Counted from the stretch's first letter, positions 12,601 to 24,855 are shown. The stretch: 64,000 nucleotides of DNA from Anaeramoeba flamelloides (GCA_027625915.1 JANTQA010000057.1:186001-250000), one strand, 5' to 3'. Notes: generated by a model from the letters alone, not told the origin. Numbers and translations: made by a program.

Positions 12601-15600
12601 TTTTTTTAAAAATACATAAAACATAAAATTTAATAAATTAAAAAAATGGATAAAAATTTCCTCATTTTTTATTTGTTAAAAATAATAAATTTTGAATATA
12701 AAAATTATAATTATATCCAATATCAAACCACAAATTATATTTTTATTTTATCCTTTATAATAGATCGATTTTGAAACACTTTTTTTCAGTTTAAGCCCAA
12801 ATAATATTATCAAATTTTTTTTTGCTATACTTACTGAATGCAGAATAATTGTGACTTCAAAAAGTTATACAAAGATTGTTGATACAACTGAAGCAATGCT
12901 GGCACTAATTTACCCATTTACTTACACGTGGACATATATTCCGATTTTACCACCTCAATTTTGGGATGTTGTCGAATCACCAGTTCCGTTCTTTATTGGC
13001 TGCCATTCATCTGTCACGGAATTTGAAAGTGTTCCAAAAGATGTAATCATTTCCCTTTTTAGAAAACCTTTATAATTTTTTTTTAATTTTTCAAAATTCT
13101 AAAATTTCAAATTAATAGGTAATTTATAATCAAAAATAAATGAAAACTAATGAATCTATAAAATATACCTGAAAATACCAAAAAAATCGAAAATACTCAA
13201 AAATTTTTAACAACTAAAAAAACACTTTTTGAAGAACTTCTAAGAAACATTAATGCCAATATACTAAGTTTAATGGTAGAATTGGACTTTTATTTTTTTT
13301 TTGAAAATATCAACATTCGAAAAATTGACAATTTTGGGGAATAGTATCGGCCCGTTTTGTGTGAAAGTAATTGGTATCTTAGATGCCTATAAAATTTATA
13401 ATCATTGCTAATTGTTAAGAAATGATAGAAAATGTCTTTATAATGACAATTTCTAATTGTGTATCTTTACTCATAATTTTGTGAAGATTAATTTTCTATC
13501 TTGAATTCAATCCAAAAATAACAGAGTAATATCTAATCATATACATACTAACGGTGACCCATACCAAACCTCCTTTAACTTTCCATTCTCAGAGAGAAAT
13601 TGGTTTAATCTAATACACTCTACATATACCAACATAATCCATACCAAACCCAAACTAAACTCTAACATGCGCATGTACTTGCCCTAACAAGTACTAGCAT
13701 ACTCAAATATCCTCAAAAGATATAAAAAACTCTTCAAGGGGTTTATCGAAGAAAATTCCAAAAAAAATATTTTGTTTTAAAAGTAAAATTGCTATTTTAC
13801 TGTTAAACATTTATTTCTGACACTATAGTTTCTTAAAAGTTCTTCAAAAAGTGTTTTTTAAGTGATTGTAATATTTTCGAGTATTTTCGTTTTTTCGGAT
13901 ATTTTCGGGAATATTTCAAACACCCAAACCAATTAAAAAAATTTAATTTGCCAAATATCAAAAAAAGAAAAAATAATAAAAAAAAATCCGATAAAAACAA
14001 AAACAAACCTTTAATTTTATTTAACAATTTTAAACAAGTTTGAAAATGCAACAAGTGGTATTTCTTTTACACTTCTTTCTCAATAATAACAACAACAAGA
14101 GGTGTTTTTTGGAATGAGAAAAAAGTATAGTTGATCAAAAAGCCAACTTCTTCGATTATGTTTTTTTTTGGTCTTGATATCAACCAATATTTTTTTCAAA
14201 AATATTTTACTAAAAATATACTTCATTTATTATTGAGTTTTTATGTTCCAATTTTTTGATTATTTATGGAGAAAAAAAAAGAAAAGAAAAAACAAGAAGA
14301 ATAAGAAGAAAACTATTAAACAAAATGTTTTTTTTTTTTTTTGATTATTGAAAAGTTGTAAGTTACACTATAGTTATCCTTATACTTAAATTACATTTCA
14401 GAAATTTAAGCGTGAAATTATAGATTTCAAATATTAATTAGTGAAAATAATCTTGAAATATCATAGTACAAAATTATTTCATTAAGATTTATTTCTTCTA
14501 ATTTGTTGAGAAATATTAATCTATCTTTTTCATAGAAAGGAAATATCCTATAAAAAATGATCAATATTTTCATAATTTCTTGTTTTAATAAAGAGATCTT
14601 AATATTTGAACAACTATAGATCAAATGAAATAAGCTGCTTTATTAAGTTTTAATTTAGAACTTTATAGATGGGTTGAATCTATAAAGTGCTGAGTTTTTA
14701 AGAATAAGAATTGGTTTTCGAAATTTTCTTTTGAGTTGCTTTGCTTTTTTTTTTTTTTTTTTATCTTTATTTATTTTTTTTATTGCAAGTTTCCCAAATC
14801 TTGTTTTCGCAAAATCCCAATACAAGATACCGAGTCGACAGAAAAAAACCAGTACAAGTAACGACTTGGCAGATTGTCTGAAAGTTCAATTCAGTTCACT
14901 TTGGTTGGTTTCAGATCGCATTTGTTGGATTCAGTTCTCTAAAGTTGCATAATCCCAGTTCGATTCGTTTTAGATCTGATCATTAACAAGTTTGGTTAGG
15001 TTAGTCATGACCAAACTACTAATTCTAATAATGGCTTTTTTATTCCCCCCCCCCCCCCCCAACACCTAAAAAAACAAAAAGAGAAGGAACTCAAAAACTT
15101 AAAAAGGTAAATTTGGAAAAGGAAAAAAGTATAAAAAATCCAAAAAATTATATTGTTTTAAAACTTATAAAAAATTAAGCGAATGTCTTCATCAAAGAAT
15201 TTTCGTAATTATTGGGAATTGATATAAACTAATTTTTATGTTCCGATGAACTAATTATTTTGATTCATAATTAATGACGAATCTGTTTCAATAATTCATA
15301 TTTGAATTTGAAAAGATTATACATAAACTGGTTTTACAAAGGAATTTTTTTATCTAGAGAATAAATTTCATACAAACAACATTTTAACAAGTCAACAAAT
15401 CATTTGAAAATCTTTTTGAGGTCAGATCAGACGATTAAGTCATTAAAATTTGAAAATAAATATTTTGTAAAAATAGACAAAGTTTGTCAAAAAAATATAC
15501 AAACAAAAAATTGATTTTAAAATATAAGAAAAATTTCTGTTAGATATTATCTAAACTCTTTTCCAAATAAAAGGGTACAACAAAAAATTTCAAGAATTAT

Positions 15601-18600
15601 TCATAATTGAATCAAATTAATTGTAGTATCCTTCTAAAATATAAAAAACTCTTTAAAACATAAAAAAAAACACTCAACTGAACATTTAAAACTCATCAAA
15701 ACAAAACAACAAAAATAAAATTAAATATTTTAAAAATTGTTGAATACTTTTATTTGAAATGAGAAATCTCGTTTTGTAAATTGTAAAGAAAAAAAAAATA
15801 TAAAACCAATAAAAACAGTTGAACAAGGCGAATTGGGAAAAAGTTCTTTAACATTTTATTGATAACTCTTTGCACGTCAAATTTTTGTTCTTTAAAGCCT
15901 CATTTTCAATATAAAGCCTCAATTCATCTGAGTATTTTGTTGGAATTGTTTTTTTCTTGTTTTTCTTTTTTCATTGTTCCATATACCAATCCAATAATGG
16001 TCTTTCTTAATTCCTATATCTATCTCATTCGAAATCAAACTTAAACTGTTTCCATTTTTATACTGATAGATTATTTACAAATTGGTTTCTTCTTCTCTTG
16101 CTTTTTCCATTTCCCAACTGATCAATATCCATAAATAAAAAAAAAAAAAAATGAAAAAATGAATAATTAAAATGAAAATAACCAATAAGTAATTATCTTA
16201 ATAACCCTAATAAACAAACTTCTATTATAACATCTATATAACATTTTTACAACAAAATTTCAGTTTTAATGATGATTTTTTCAATATTTTTTGAAAAAAT
16301 ATTCTTATAATGGACTTATAACATGTTACAAATTTTAAAACACCTTTTATAATAAATATTTATGTTTTAAAAGTTGTTATGATAAAATTTTAAATCATTT
16401 TAAACGGTTTATAACAATTTTACAACACGTTTATAAAATGTTATAAAAAACTTTTTTTAAAACACTAGCATGAAAAAATAAAATTAAAAAAAAAAATTTA
16501 GACAAAACTACACCATTCCTTAACCTTTAATCTTGAATAATAAAGTTTATTCACAATATAATCAAAATTGCAGAACTTTAAATTCATGAGGCTGTTGTAT
16601 TTATTGTTGTTAGTATAACCAACTTTTTGAAAAGTCTCTAGTCGAGAAAAAAAGGTATTTTTCGGATAAAAAATTCCAAATAAACTGAATAATGAATTAT
16701 AGTTTAATTCAACTTGGAGATATTTACTTTGATAGATAATAACAAATTGTTTTGAAAACATTGTACTCAATTAATAAAACTGAAACAGAGAAAAAAAAAT
16801 TCCTGATGATAATTATTGAAAGTGTCATAGGTTTTTTTTACTTTTTGAAATAAACCGAAAATTTCATTAAAATTTTCTTTTTATTACAAAAATTAAAAAA
16901 AACCTAACACAAAATCAAAAAAAAAAATTTTTTTTTAATTTATATCAATAAATAATTCCATAATAGTTAAAATAATTGTTTACCCGTTTGAAAGGTATTT
17001 GATTAAATTTAAAATCCTTTTAAAATATAATTATGATAACATCTTAACTGTGAAAAAAAATTTTACAAATTTTTTTACTATTAAATTTAAAAAAAATCTT
17101 AAGGATTATCAGAATTTTATGCTCGGTGGATACTATTTTTAAGTGTAGAAACATATTTATTGGCTTAAAAGAAACTCGATCTTATAGATCTTGCTAACTC
17201 TAAAATTTAGGGTGTTTTTTGGAAATTTTTGAGTTTGGCAAATCCATTTTTAGGTTGAATTTAACATCTTTGATATTTTCTCTTGACAAATCTTGATAGT
17301 ATTCTTGAAAAAATAAAGAATTCCTTGCTTTCTTCTCTGGTGTCTCTAAATTGGTTTTTTTGATACTGAAAAAAATTTTTTGGGTTAATTTTGTTTCGTT
17401 GGGTATTTATAAGCTAAGTGCATTGATTAGGTTTCTGGACTTTTTTTTTTTTTTTCGATCTTTGGGATCTTGAAACCCATTCTATTTCCTTTCCTTTTTT
17501 TTTTTGAGAGTTTTGTTACGGGTAGTTGAGTAATTCTCCCAACAAAGTAACAATACCTCGAAATCAACTGATCGGGTTGTTTAACATTAGGTGGTGGTTT
17601 GAGAAACTTAACAAGCATTCCTTTAGACAGGCGCCTTTAATATTTTTTACTTTTGTAATGCTATCTCAACCACAAACTTGATGAATTGGTAAAATAGAGA
17701 AATTTTAGTCTTTAATGGTAATTGCTTCGATCTTTTTGTGTTGGGAAATGGGATTTTAATTGTTGTTTCTATACCCTTTCTACACAACAAACCCAAAATA
17801 TAAAATCCCAATTGATAGATTTGTGTTCCTTTGAAAAAATGCTTTGTGTTTTTACAAATTAAAAAAAAATTTAAAAGTTAGAACAAAAAATAAACAAAAA
17901 AAAAACTCTTTTGTAAATTAATTAAAGCACAAAACCAATTCAAGACTTCAAAATAGCATTACCAAAATTTCAGATCCTTCACGAAAAAGAAAAAAAAATT
18001 CCCTTCGTCAAATCCAAAAATTTTCTCTCAAAATTTTCGACTTCCAAAATGATATTGGGAAAATGTCACTCCACTTTATATTGAAGTATGTTAGAGATTG
18101 TGGTGAGTGTAGCCACCCATTTGAAAAGAAAGTGGAGTGACGTTTTCCTAATATCAAAAAAAATAGCTTTTTATTTTTGCCTTGCTTTTTTGGGATTTTT
18201 CGAAAAGTTTTTGAATCAATAAATGATTTTAGTCAAAATCTTAAATTGCTAAAAATTGGCAATATTTTGACTTTCCCTCAATTCCTTGTATTTTAAAGGT
18301 CTTAATCTATTTACTGTATTCTATTTCAATGCCCACAGAGCATAAAATTCAGATAGTCCTTAATAAACCTAGAAAATTGAATTTTTCAACTTAAATTGTT
18401 AAATATCTTAAAAAATAATTTTTGATTCAAGATCTTTTATTAACCAATAGTGTTTATTATAAGTGAAGTTATCAAAAAGTGAAAAATTAGCAAATGTTTA
18501 ATTTTTTTTTGAAAAAATTTTTTCATGATCGTGTAGGGTAACAATAAAATCCAATAGTATTGATGATTTGAGAGGTGTGCTCTTTTGTTTGAAAAAGAGT

Positions 18601-20285
18601 TTATCTATTATATCTTTTAAAATAGATTAAAAATTAACAACAACAATTCTAATAATATTAATAATTTCTTTTTTCAAAACAAAATAATAACAATAAATAA
18701 TAACAACAATTTTAATATCTAATTAAATGTATTAAAGGTAATTTTAATCGAATTGGATCATAATAAAATTACTTCAACTTGTGAGATTCAGACACCACCA
18801 CAAAGAATTACCAAAAGGTTATTAAAATGTATCAAAAAATATGCAAATATTTATACAAACAGCTCAACCGAAAATTCACAAAGAAGAAATCCAAATTTTT
18901 TAAAACGTAAAAGGGCCAAGTCTGTTTATGAAACCTCTCATCGAAGGACAGCATCATGGTCGAGTAATTCAGAATCCGAAACTGAGGAAAATGAGAATTC
19001 AAAATTAAATCATAAAAACAGTAATAACAGCCTAAGACTTTATTTAAATAAGGGGATCAATATTGAAAAATTAAGGCATGAATTTGTTGGAATATTTTTA
19101 ACACTTTTCCGAAATTTCCCATTATTCCTTAAAGAAGTGGAAGAAGAAGAAAATTCGATTAATAATATATTTGATGAAACGTTATTTTTAAATAGTGTGA
19201 GCGAAGATCTAAAATCATTTCTTAAAAGCTTTCTAACAACGCAATTATTTATCTATTTTATTGAAGACGGGCTATTTAACCCTGAAAGTAATATTAAATA
19301 TTTTTTAAAACTCTTACAAGAAAAAATTATTCGACATAACCAACGATATTTTGATTCGAGATTGCATAAAGATCAAACAGATGGGCACTTAATTAAACAG
19401 GGTAAATTTCGACAAAATTGGAAAAAAAGATTGTTTTGTTTGAGAAATAAAGATTTGGAATATTTTGAAATTAAAAAAAAAACAATCAGTCAATCTAAAA
19501 AAAGGAAGAAGGGGATGATTAAAATAGAACCAAAAAAAACACAAATTTTGATCCCCACAGAAAAGGAAAATTATCCAACACCTTATATTTTAATTTTAAA
19601 AAATCCAAAAAGGGAATGGAAGCTTTGTGCTTCAAATAGTAAAGAATTGAAAAAATGGGTTATTGCAATTAAGGCCACCTGTTTACAAAAAGAGGATATT
19701 GAAAAAATGACAAATACAATGATTTCGAAATGGAATTTTGATAAGGGTCTGAAAAATATCAACAAAACAAAGGCTTCAAATATATTCCATGATTTTGTCA
19801 ATAGTAAAAAAAATCCTGAAAATAAAATAATATATAAATATCTTGGTAGATTGGTTTCAGATGGCAATACCAATTCGAAAGATAAATCGTATACCAGTTT
19901 AAATAATAGACTTGGAAGAGAACGTTTGCAAAAACAATTTTTTGAACAAATACGATCGGAATCCGAATCCGAATCCGAATCGGAGTCGGAGTCGGAGTCG
20001 GAGTCTGAATCAGAATCTGAGTCAAAGTCTAAGTTGGCGAGTGTGGCCAAATTGGGGGTTTCTTCAAAGAACGAGAAAAAGCAATTAAAAAATTTTTCAA
20101 AATCAGAAGATAATAATGAGAAAGGAGAAAATTCAGACAAAGATAAAGATGATGACAAAGAAAAAAAGGATGATAAAACAAAGTACTATTATAAAAAAAA
20201 ATATGATGATAAGGAAATGAATTTACATAATAAAAGTGAGATTAAAATTAATAACAAAACTATTCCTCTTAAATACTTTAATTAA
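9667..20285 (+). CDS. DENN-domain protein with C-terminal PH domain, probable Rab GEF
   Basis: Visible exons are 9667-10431, 12790-13042 and 18738-20285, in all about 855 codons. Exon 1 holds uDENN (FICTDVKGGRLYGFCFTQYP, residues 83-102) and the start of cDENN (LTLLTKYPLRSTFVNLI). Exon 2 is core cDENN: LSPNNIIKFFFAILTECRII, then ALIYPFTYTWTYIPILPP and ESPVPFFIGCHSS. Exon 3 completes it (VILIELDHNKIT), then carries dDENN (FLKSFLTTQLFIYFIEDGLF) and a PH domain (about 19383-19700: GHLIKQGKFRQNWKKRLFCL to KELKKWVIAIKA). The tail has an SE repeat and is K/D-rich. Exon 2 joins exon 3 in phase 0 (GAT to GTA). Exon 1, ending at a GTAAGA donor, does not join exon 2 in frame. A small exon of 3n+2 nt, covering about 5-15 residues, is therefore missing from my model. 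DENN proteins activate Rab GTPases at membranes. The target Rab cannot be told from sequence. Confidence 0.85.
10246..10345 (+). repeat. In-frame 15-bp tandem repeat in DENN exon 1
   Basis: About four clean and one or two worn units of ACAAACAAACAAGAA encode NKQET pentads (residues about 195-225). The repeat sits between the uDENN/cDENN boundary strands and the cDENN core, where DENN proteins commonly carry variable loops, so length variation here is probably tolerated. Confidence 0.8.
10432..12789 (+). other. DENN gene intron 1 (probably hides a small exon)
   Basis: The donor GTAAGA is at 10432. The acceptor TTTTTTTCAG ends at 12789. The flanking reading frames are out of phase by one base, so at least one short exon should lie inside. 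One conceivable piece follows the good acceptor CCCCATTTTCAG at 12435, but its only in-phase donor (GTCCAG) is poor and I do not annotate it. The rest is AT-rich without a recognised repeat. Confidence 0.6.
15045..15060. repeat. Poly-C tract (C16)
   Basis: Sixteen consecutive C residues occur in a region otherwise dominated by A and T. It lies within DENN intron 2. A comparable G21 tract lies at 63958. Confidence 0.9.
18051..18155. repeat. 105-bp hairpin element
   Basis: GATATTGGGAAAATGTCACT at the left faces its near-complement ending GACGTTTTCCTAATATC at the right, with CCACTT/AAGTGG continuing the arms to about 26 bp. The stem carries only a few mismatches and the loop is about 50 bp. It sits near the 3' end of DENN intron 2. 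The GTCACTCC word recalls family C repeats. Confidence 0.65.
19957..20030 (+). repeat. Ser-Glu coding microsatellite
   Basis: Hexamers of the type GAATCC, GAGTCG and GAATCA encode about 12 Ser-Glu pairs after the PH domain of the DENN protein. Codon variants change from block to block (TCC, TCG, TCT, TCA), implying repeated local expansion with drift. The antisense strand of this repeat makes long artefactual open frames. Confidence 0.85.
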
Positions 20286-20484
20286 TAATAATGATTTTTT
20301 TTTTTTGAAATTTGGTTTTTGTTGAAATTTTATTATTTTTTTTATTTATTTATTATTAAGAGCAAGGAATGATTAAAAAAAATTTATCAGAATAAAAAAA
20401 AAAGAAAAGAAGAAAAATAATTAAAATTTTCAAATAAAATAATAATAATAATATTTTGGTTACCAAATTAAAAATTTATCCACA

Positions 20485-20770
20485 GCTGTTAGCTTTTCTT
20501 GAGTTTTCGATTTATTTGGAAAATCAATAGATTTTAGTTAGGTTTTTTCGAGGTAAACTATTTTATTTGTCAAGTGTTCTAGGTTTTTTTTACTTGAGAA
20601 ATAAAATAGAAAACCTCAAAAAAACTAGAACACCTTACAAATAAAACAGAAAACCTCAAGAAAAGCTAAACGGTGGTTTTCCAGAATTTAAAAAGAATCC
20701 AGTAAAATATTTGATTTAACTTAATTCTGTCAAATTCTGGAAAACCAAAATGAAGTGCCTAGGTTTTTTT
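20485..20770. repeat. Dispersed repeat family B, copy 2
   Basis: About 200 bp past the DENN stop codon. It shares with the other family B copies AAATCAATAGATTTT, GTTAGGTTTTTT, ACCTCAAAAAAAC, AAATAAAACAGAAAACCTCA and a palindrome in which GGTTTTCCAGAATTTAAAA faces CAAATTCTGGAAAACC. This looks like the most complete single copy in the window. Confidence 0.55.
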
Positions 20771-21167
20771 TTTTAATTTGACAAAAAAGAAAATTAAAAA
20801 AACTTTATATTATTTCTCAAATTAAAAAATGAGCTTCCAATAAATAATAGATTAACATTATGAAACAAATTCAAAGAATTAGTTCTTGATAATATAATTT
20901 TAAACTATGATGGTTTAAAAATATTTTTGTTCTCTTGTATAATTAAGAAATAAATGGTTTAATACTTGATTAACATTTTATTACAAGTTCAGTAAAATAA
21001 AATCAGAGTGTAATATACACTTCTTCTATATTAATACTACACCCTTTTTTTCATTTCACAATTTTTAAGAGCTGTTAATTTAAACTCAAAAAAATAAACA
21101 AATTAATTTTTCACCATTAAAATGAAATTTAAAAAACCTGTTTAAAAATATTATTATATATCTGTAT

Positions 21168-22420
21168 TTATTGTTTTGATTTCGAAACAACCTCCTTGTT
21201 ATAATCTGAGTTTGTTCAAGAAGAACGAAAAAAAAAAAAAATGATATTGTTGGAAGTGATATAAGATGATATTGTGGAATTCAAAGAGTGAAGGTTTAAT
21301 ATCACCTTGGCCCTAGAACAATACCATTATTTTGGGTATGGAAGTGGAACCAAAATAACGGATTATAAAAGGTGATTGTTGAACAAATGAAAAAATATGA
21401 GATGCTATTCATTTTTGGAACTTCAGATCTAACTTGTCAGTAACAAAAAATTAACTAAAGTAAATTAAAGAGAACAACTAATTTGTTGTTTTTTTATGAT
21501 GTTTTGAATAACTTGTTTTTAAATGAATCTTTTTTTCCAATGTATTTAGCGAAAACATTGAAGTTAAATCTTACATTTTCATCATTGGAGATAAAACTTT
21601 GTTTAAATTTATATAAAGAAAAATAAATTGTTCATCCTTTCAATGAGATCTATTTCCTCTTTTTTTCATCATTTTTGTCAGACAATTCTTGAAAACTATC
21701 AAACTTAAAAACCTACATGCATCTGACGTTCTTAACAATGAATGATTTTGAACATTCCTCAAAAATTTCTTGACTTGTCAAAGTAAAAAAATATGTTTTT
21801 TTTAAAAATTCTTGATTTATTTTTTTTCTCCTTTTAAAGTCCTCTTATGGAATGGTTTCTTCTCTCCTTTTTTTGAAAAAAAAAATAGCACAAATTAATT
21901 TTATTTTATAAAAAATGATATTTCTACTTTCTTTTCAAAATATGTAAAAAAACAATGTTTGTATTTAGGCATTATGATAATTAAAAAAATGGAATTTATT
22001 CCTTTCCCAAACATTCCGCATATTATCAAGAAGTTTTTTTTTTTTTTTAGTTTTTATCGAACAAGTATTTTGTTTCCTTGTACCAAAATATGTGTTCGAC
22101 TGGTCTAAAATTGGGACATTCTATAATCTCACTTTTATCAATTAACCAATGTCTCAAAAAATATTTTTTAAGTATGGTTAAATAACTTTAAATATCATAC
22201 TAAGACAGTTTTTCTGAGTAAAATACTTCTAATTTCACTTTATTAGAATTGGAAATAATAAGATCAGAAAATTTCCAAACTCTGTCTAATAATACAAGGA
22301 ATTTTCAAAATCTTTCCACAACAACTAAAATACTATCTTAATCTTTTACCAGGGCTAATCTCTTTCTTATCTATCATTATCAAAATTATTTCATTAAAAT
22401 TTCAAAAAGAAAAAGTTTAT
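21168..22420 (-). mobile_element. Decayed Tc1/mariner-like element E, copy 1
   Basis: Most of this stretch is the approximate reverse complement of 33020-34280, best seen at 21168-21440 against 34010-34275 and at 21990-22400 against 33030-33440. On the minus strand near 22100 it reads 'NFRPVEHIFWYKETKYLFDKN', resembling the DLNPIE-x-W block of Tc1/mariner transposases, followed by LDNMRNVWERNKF. Stops and indels are frequent. Outer ends are not preserved at this copy. Family assignment is tentative. Confidence 0.5.
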
Positions 22421-22654
22421 TTTTAAAATAAATAAATAGCACTAATATTTATTTAAATTTAGCTATCAGTTATTGTTTCTAGTTTTACAAAGTTTTATTA
22501 TTATTATTATTATTTTGTTTTGTTGTTTGTGTATTTTTTTTCTTTTTCTCGTTCCTTTTCTTTTTATTTTTTCTAATTTATTCCAGTCTTTATGTTTTTT
22601 TTTATATAAAAGTTAATTTGAAAAAAAATATTTTAAAACCATTCACTATTGTAA

Positions 22655-23012
22655 ATATGAATGTTGTAAAAAATAGAGTTTTTACAATTTTAGTTTTAAA
22701 AATCATGTTCCATGCATTTTTCCAAATTTTCGAAATAGTAATTATAATTTTTGGTTATATTAATAGATTAATAATATTTTTAATCAAAAAATTGTTTGGC
22801 AAATACAAATTCTATTTTTTGAAAAAAAAATCATTTTTCAAACAAAGTATTTGTATTCACAAAACGATTTTATATTAAAAATCCCTTTGAGTCCAAAGAT
22901 CAAAAATGATCGTTTCGTTTACTATTAACAAAATTTGGAAAATTGTATGGAACATGATTTTTAAAACTAAAATTGTAAAAACTCTATTTTTTACAACATT
23001 CGATATTTAATC
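22655..23012. repeat. Foldback element J, about 360 bp
   Basis: The left arm (about 22660-22715, AATGTTGTAAAAAATAGAG then TTTTTACAATTTTAG and CATGTTCCATGCA) is nearly the reverse complement of the right arm (about 22945-23010). Related arms, more worn, occur at 32505-32555 and 34295-34348, outside element E copy 2. The plus-strand open frame at 22618-22878 lies within this foldback and looks accidental. Confidence 0.55.
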
Positions 23013-23016
23013 TTGT

Positions 23017-23198
23017 GTTAAGGGACTAGTCTCTATTATTTTTTTTTGAGACCAATTTCTAAATAAGGATTCCTTATCTAGAAATAGATTTAATATTGAA
23101 AATAAACAGGTTTAAAAAATCTAAGTAATTGGCAAAAAATTTTCTCAATCTCTAAAAATTTAGGTAAAAAAATTTAATAGAGATTAATCCCTCAAATA
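23017..23198. mobile_element. 182-bp MITE sharing its ends with element E
   Basis: It begins TTAAGGGACTAGTCTCTATT and ends AATAGAGATTAATCCCTCAA, an inverted repeat of about 19 bp. The same termini bound the 1.45-kb element at 32832-34286, and its interior matches that element's left 170 bp. It is therefore best read as an internally deleted, non-autonomous derivative of element E. Confidence 0.6.
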
Positions 23199-23676
23199 TT
23201 TTTTTAGAAAATTAAAACTATGTAATGTCTTTTAAAATTCAGACATTTACTTTTCAAAAAATCATATTCTGAACAATTTTAATTTTCCAAAGAAATTGAG
23301 AAATTTGAAGAGACGTTCCAATGATAAATTAGCCAATTTTTTTTTTAACATTTTATTTTTTCTAAAATTTATAGTTTGTTCAGGTATTTCTTTTATGAAT
23401 ACCGGTTCTAATTTGAAGATTATTATTTCTTTTATTAAACAATTATATTTGTTTTGTTTATTCTTATTTTTTTAAAAAAAAATGAATTTTACATTTTTGG
23501 CTGGGTTGCATGGAGTGAAATGGTGTTTAGACATACAACTATTTATAAAAGTAAGTTTGGTGGGCAAAAATTGAAATTTTGATTGAAAGTAAAATCCATA
23601 AAATATACTTTAATAAAAAAAAATTAAACATTTCAAATGGAAACGAAAAAAAAATAAATAAATAAAATATGATTAT

Positions 23677-24855
23677 TTATTTATTAATTACAAATAAATT
23701 TTCAGAGTCAGAAACACCTGCCAAATAATTTTCAAAAATTGAAAGGTCATTTACTCCTAAGAATTGTTTCATAATTTTTTCTGCTCTTTTTGCTATTGTT
23801 TGATTTAAATAGCTTTTTTCTGACTGATTACGAGAAAAGGATGATTTATTGTTCGCATAGTTCTCTATATTATCATCTAAATCGACGTCAAAATCAGAGT
23901 CAGAGCCAGAATAAGAATCAGTATTAGAATCTAAATTATTTTCTGATTCTAAATCATCGTCTTTTTCAAATTCAATTTCTTCTTGTAATTGGTTTGTCAT
24001 ACTTGATTCTTTAACTTTTTCTTTTTTAATTTTTTTTCTTCTCGATAAGGAAATTCTAAAAATTTTGCCGTCTTCGCCTCCTGAATACAAAACGTTTTGT
24101 TGTTTGTCACCAATTATTTTCCAAATTTGAGACTTGTGCAATTCAATTTTGTAATAGGAAAAGGGAGATCTCCAATCGAAAAATTTGATTTGCTTTTCAA
24201 AGCCTACTGCAAAATTGTAGGGGTTTTTGAGTTGCGTGCAAACAGAGTAACTGTATCGGCTCGATTGGTTGATTTTCTTTTTATTCATCTTGCTATTTCT
24301 CTTATTAAAAATGACTTTCTCTTTGGGATCACGAAGATCTAGCCCTAAAATGGATGAGCCCGTTGATAGAAGGTTATTGGCGCCGGAGAAGGCAAGATCC
24401 GTAATTGAGCCCCATTGCAGGATTTGCTTGATCGTTCCGCGCTGGAGATCGTAGCCCATAATTTGGCCGTCCTCGCTGCTTGTCGCCAAGTCTTGGGTTA
24501 TTTCATTTGCGATGATCGAGGTTACGCCCGTTTTGTGCAATTTGTCTTCATTGCGCAAGGAGACCGACGAGCAATGATGGAATTGGTAACTCCTTACAAC
24601 ACCCGTGTTGCTGCCACTTACAACGAGACTTGAACGTGGAACATGACAAAGACAGCTAACGGGCTCAGGGTGTGGCTCGGTTAAACGCAATTTTAACTCC
24701 GAATTGTTGCGTATCTCATAGAGCTTGAGTGAATTCTTGGTGCTTGAATTTGTGCCCACACACAACTTGGTATGTCTTGATGTTTCACTCCCAAGCTTTT
24801 TTGGTAAAAACGTAATGCTACTCAGTGCCTTGCCACAATATTCTACAAGATCCAT
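23677..24855 (-). CDS. Nup43-like WD40-repeat nucleoporin
   Basis: A single-exon gene of 392 residues. WD-type repeats are visible: SCLCHVPRSSLVVSGSNTG, IIANEITQDLATSSEDGQIM, ITDLAFSGANNLLSTG with LGLDLRDP, NFAVGFEKQIKFFDWRSP, and IWKIIGDKQQNVLYSGGEDG. The step from 'HKSQIW' to 'YSGGEDGKIF' matches the 'H.a.mWev...l.tcSEDGsl' segment of Nup43. The C-terminus (GVNDLSIFENYLAGVSDSEN) matches the 'inSLdvlg..lvcGtDaE' end of Nup43. Nup43 belongs to the Nup107-160/Y complex of the nuclear pore scaffold. An acidic, Ser/Asp-rich insert (about residues 285-340) interrupts the final blade region. GC content in the 5' half is clearly higher than in its surroundings. It could be another divergent WD40 protein, but the C-terminal match favours Nup43. 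Confidence 0.7.
   Translation of the reverse strand: MDLVEYCGKALSSITFLPKKLGSETSRHTKLCVGTNSSTKNSLKLYEIRNNSELKLRLTEPHPEPVSCLCHVPRSSLVVSGSNTGVVRSYQFHHCSSVSLRNEDKLHKTGVTSIIANEITQDLATSSEDGQIMGYDLQRGTIKQILQWGSITDLAFSGANNLLSTGSSILGLDLRDPKEKVIFNKRNSKMNKKKINQSSRYSYSVCTQLKNPYNFAVGFEKQIKFFDWRSPFSYYKIELHKSQIWKIIGDKQQNVLYSGGEDGKIFRISLSRRKKIKKEKVKESSMTNQLQEEIEFEKDDDLESENNLDSNTDSYSGSDSDFDVDLDDNIENYANNKSSFSRNQSEKSYLNQTIAKRAEKIMKQFLGVNDLSIFENYLAGVSDSENLFVINK

Larger units (their letters stand above)
13043..18737 (+). other. DENN gene intron 2, 5.7 kb
   Basis: The donor GTAATC follows codon GAT of the cDENN core and the acceptor AAAG precedes GTAATTTTAATCGAA, giving a clean phase-0 join in conserved sequence. 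Contents: a patch of higher GC near 13550-13720 with 'CCATACCAAACC' repeated, a C16 tract at 15045, a minus-strand open frame at 16498-16770 that I do not recognise, TATAACA/TTACAAC-rich sequence at 16230-16450, and a 105-bp hairpin at 18051. No separate gene is supported. Confidence 0.75.

Noticed and set aside
19583-20158. Minus-strand open frame of 191 codons with an SD repeat
   Set aside because: It is the antisense shadow of the DENN-PH exon; the SE repeat keeps the opposite strand open, and the plus-strand frame has recognisable dDENN and PH domains.
22618-22878. 86-codon frame upstream of the foldback J right arm
   Set aside because: It lies in an inverted repeat and is dominated by F, I and K; no start context or similarity.
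24097-24633. Overlapping plus-strand frames
   Set aside because: Shadows of the Nup43-like gene, whose minus-strand frame shows WD repeats.
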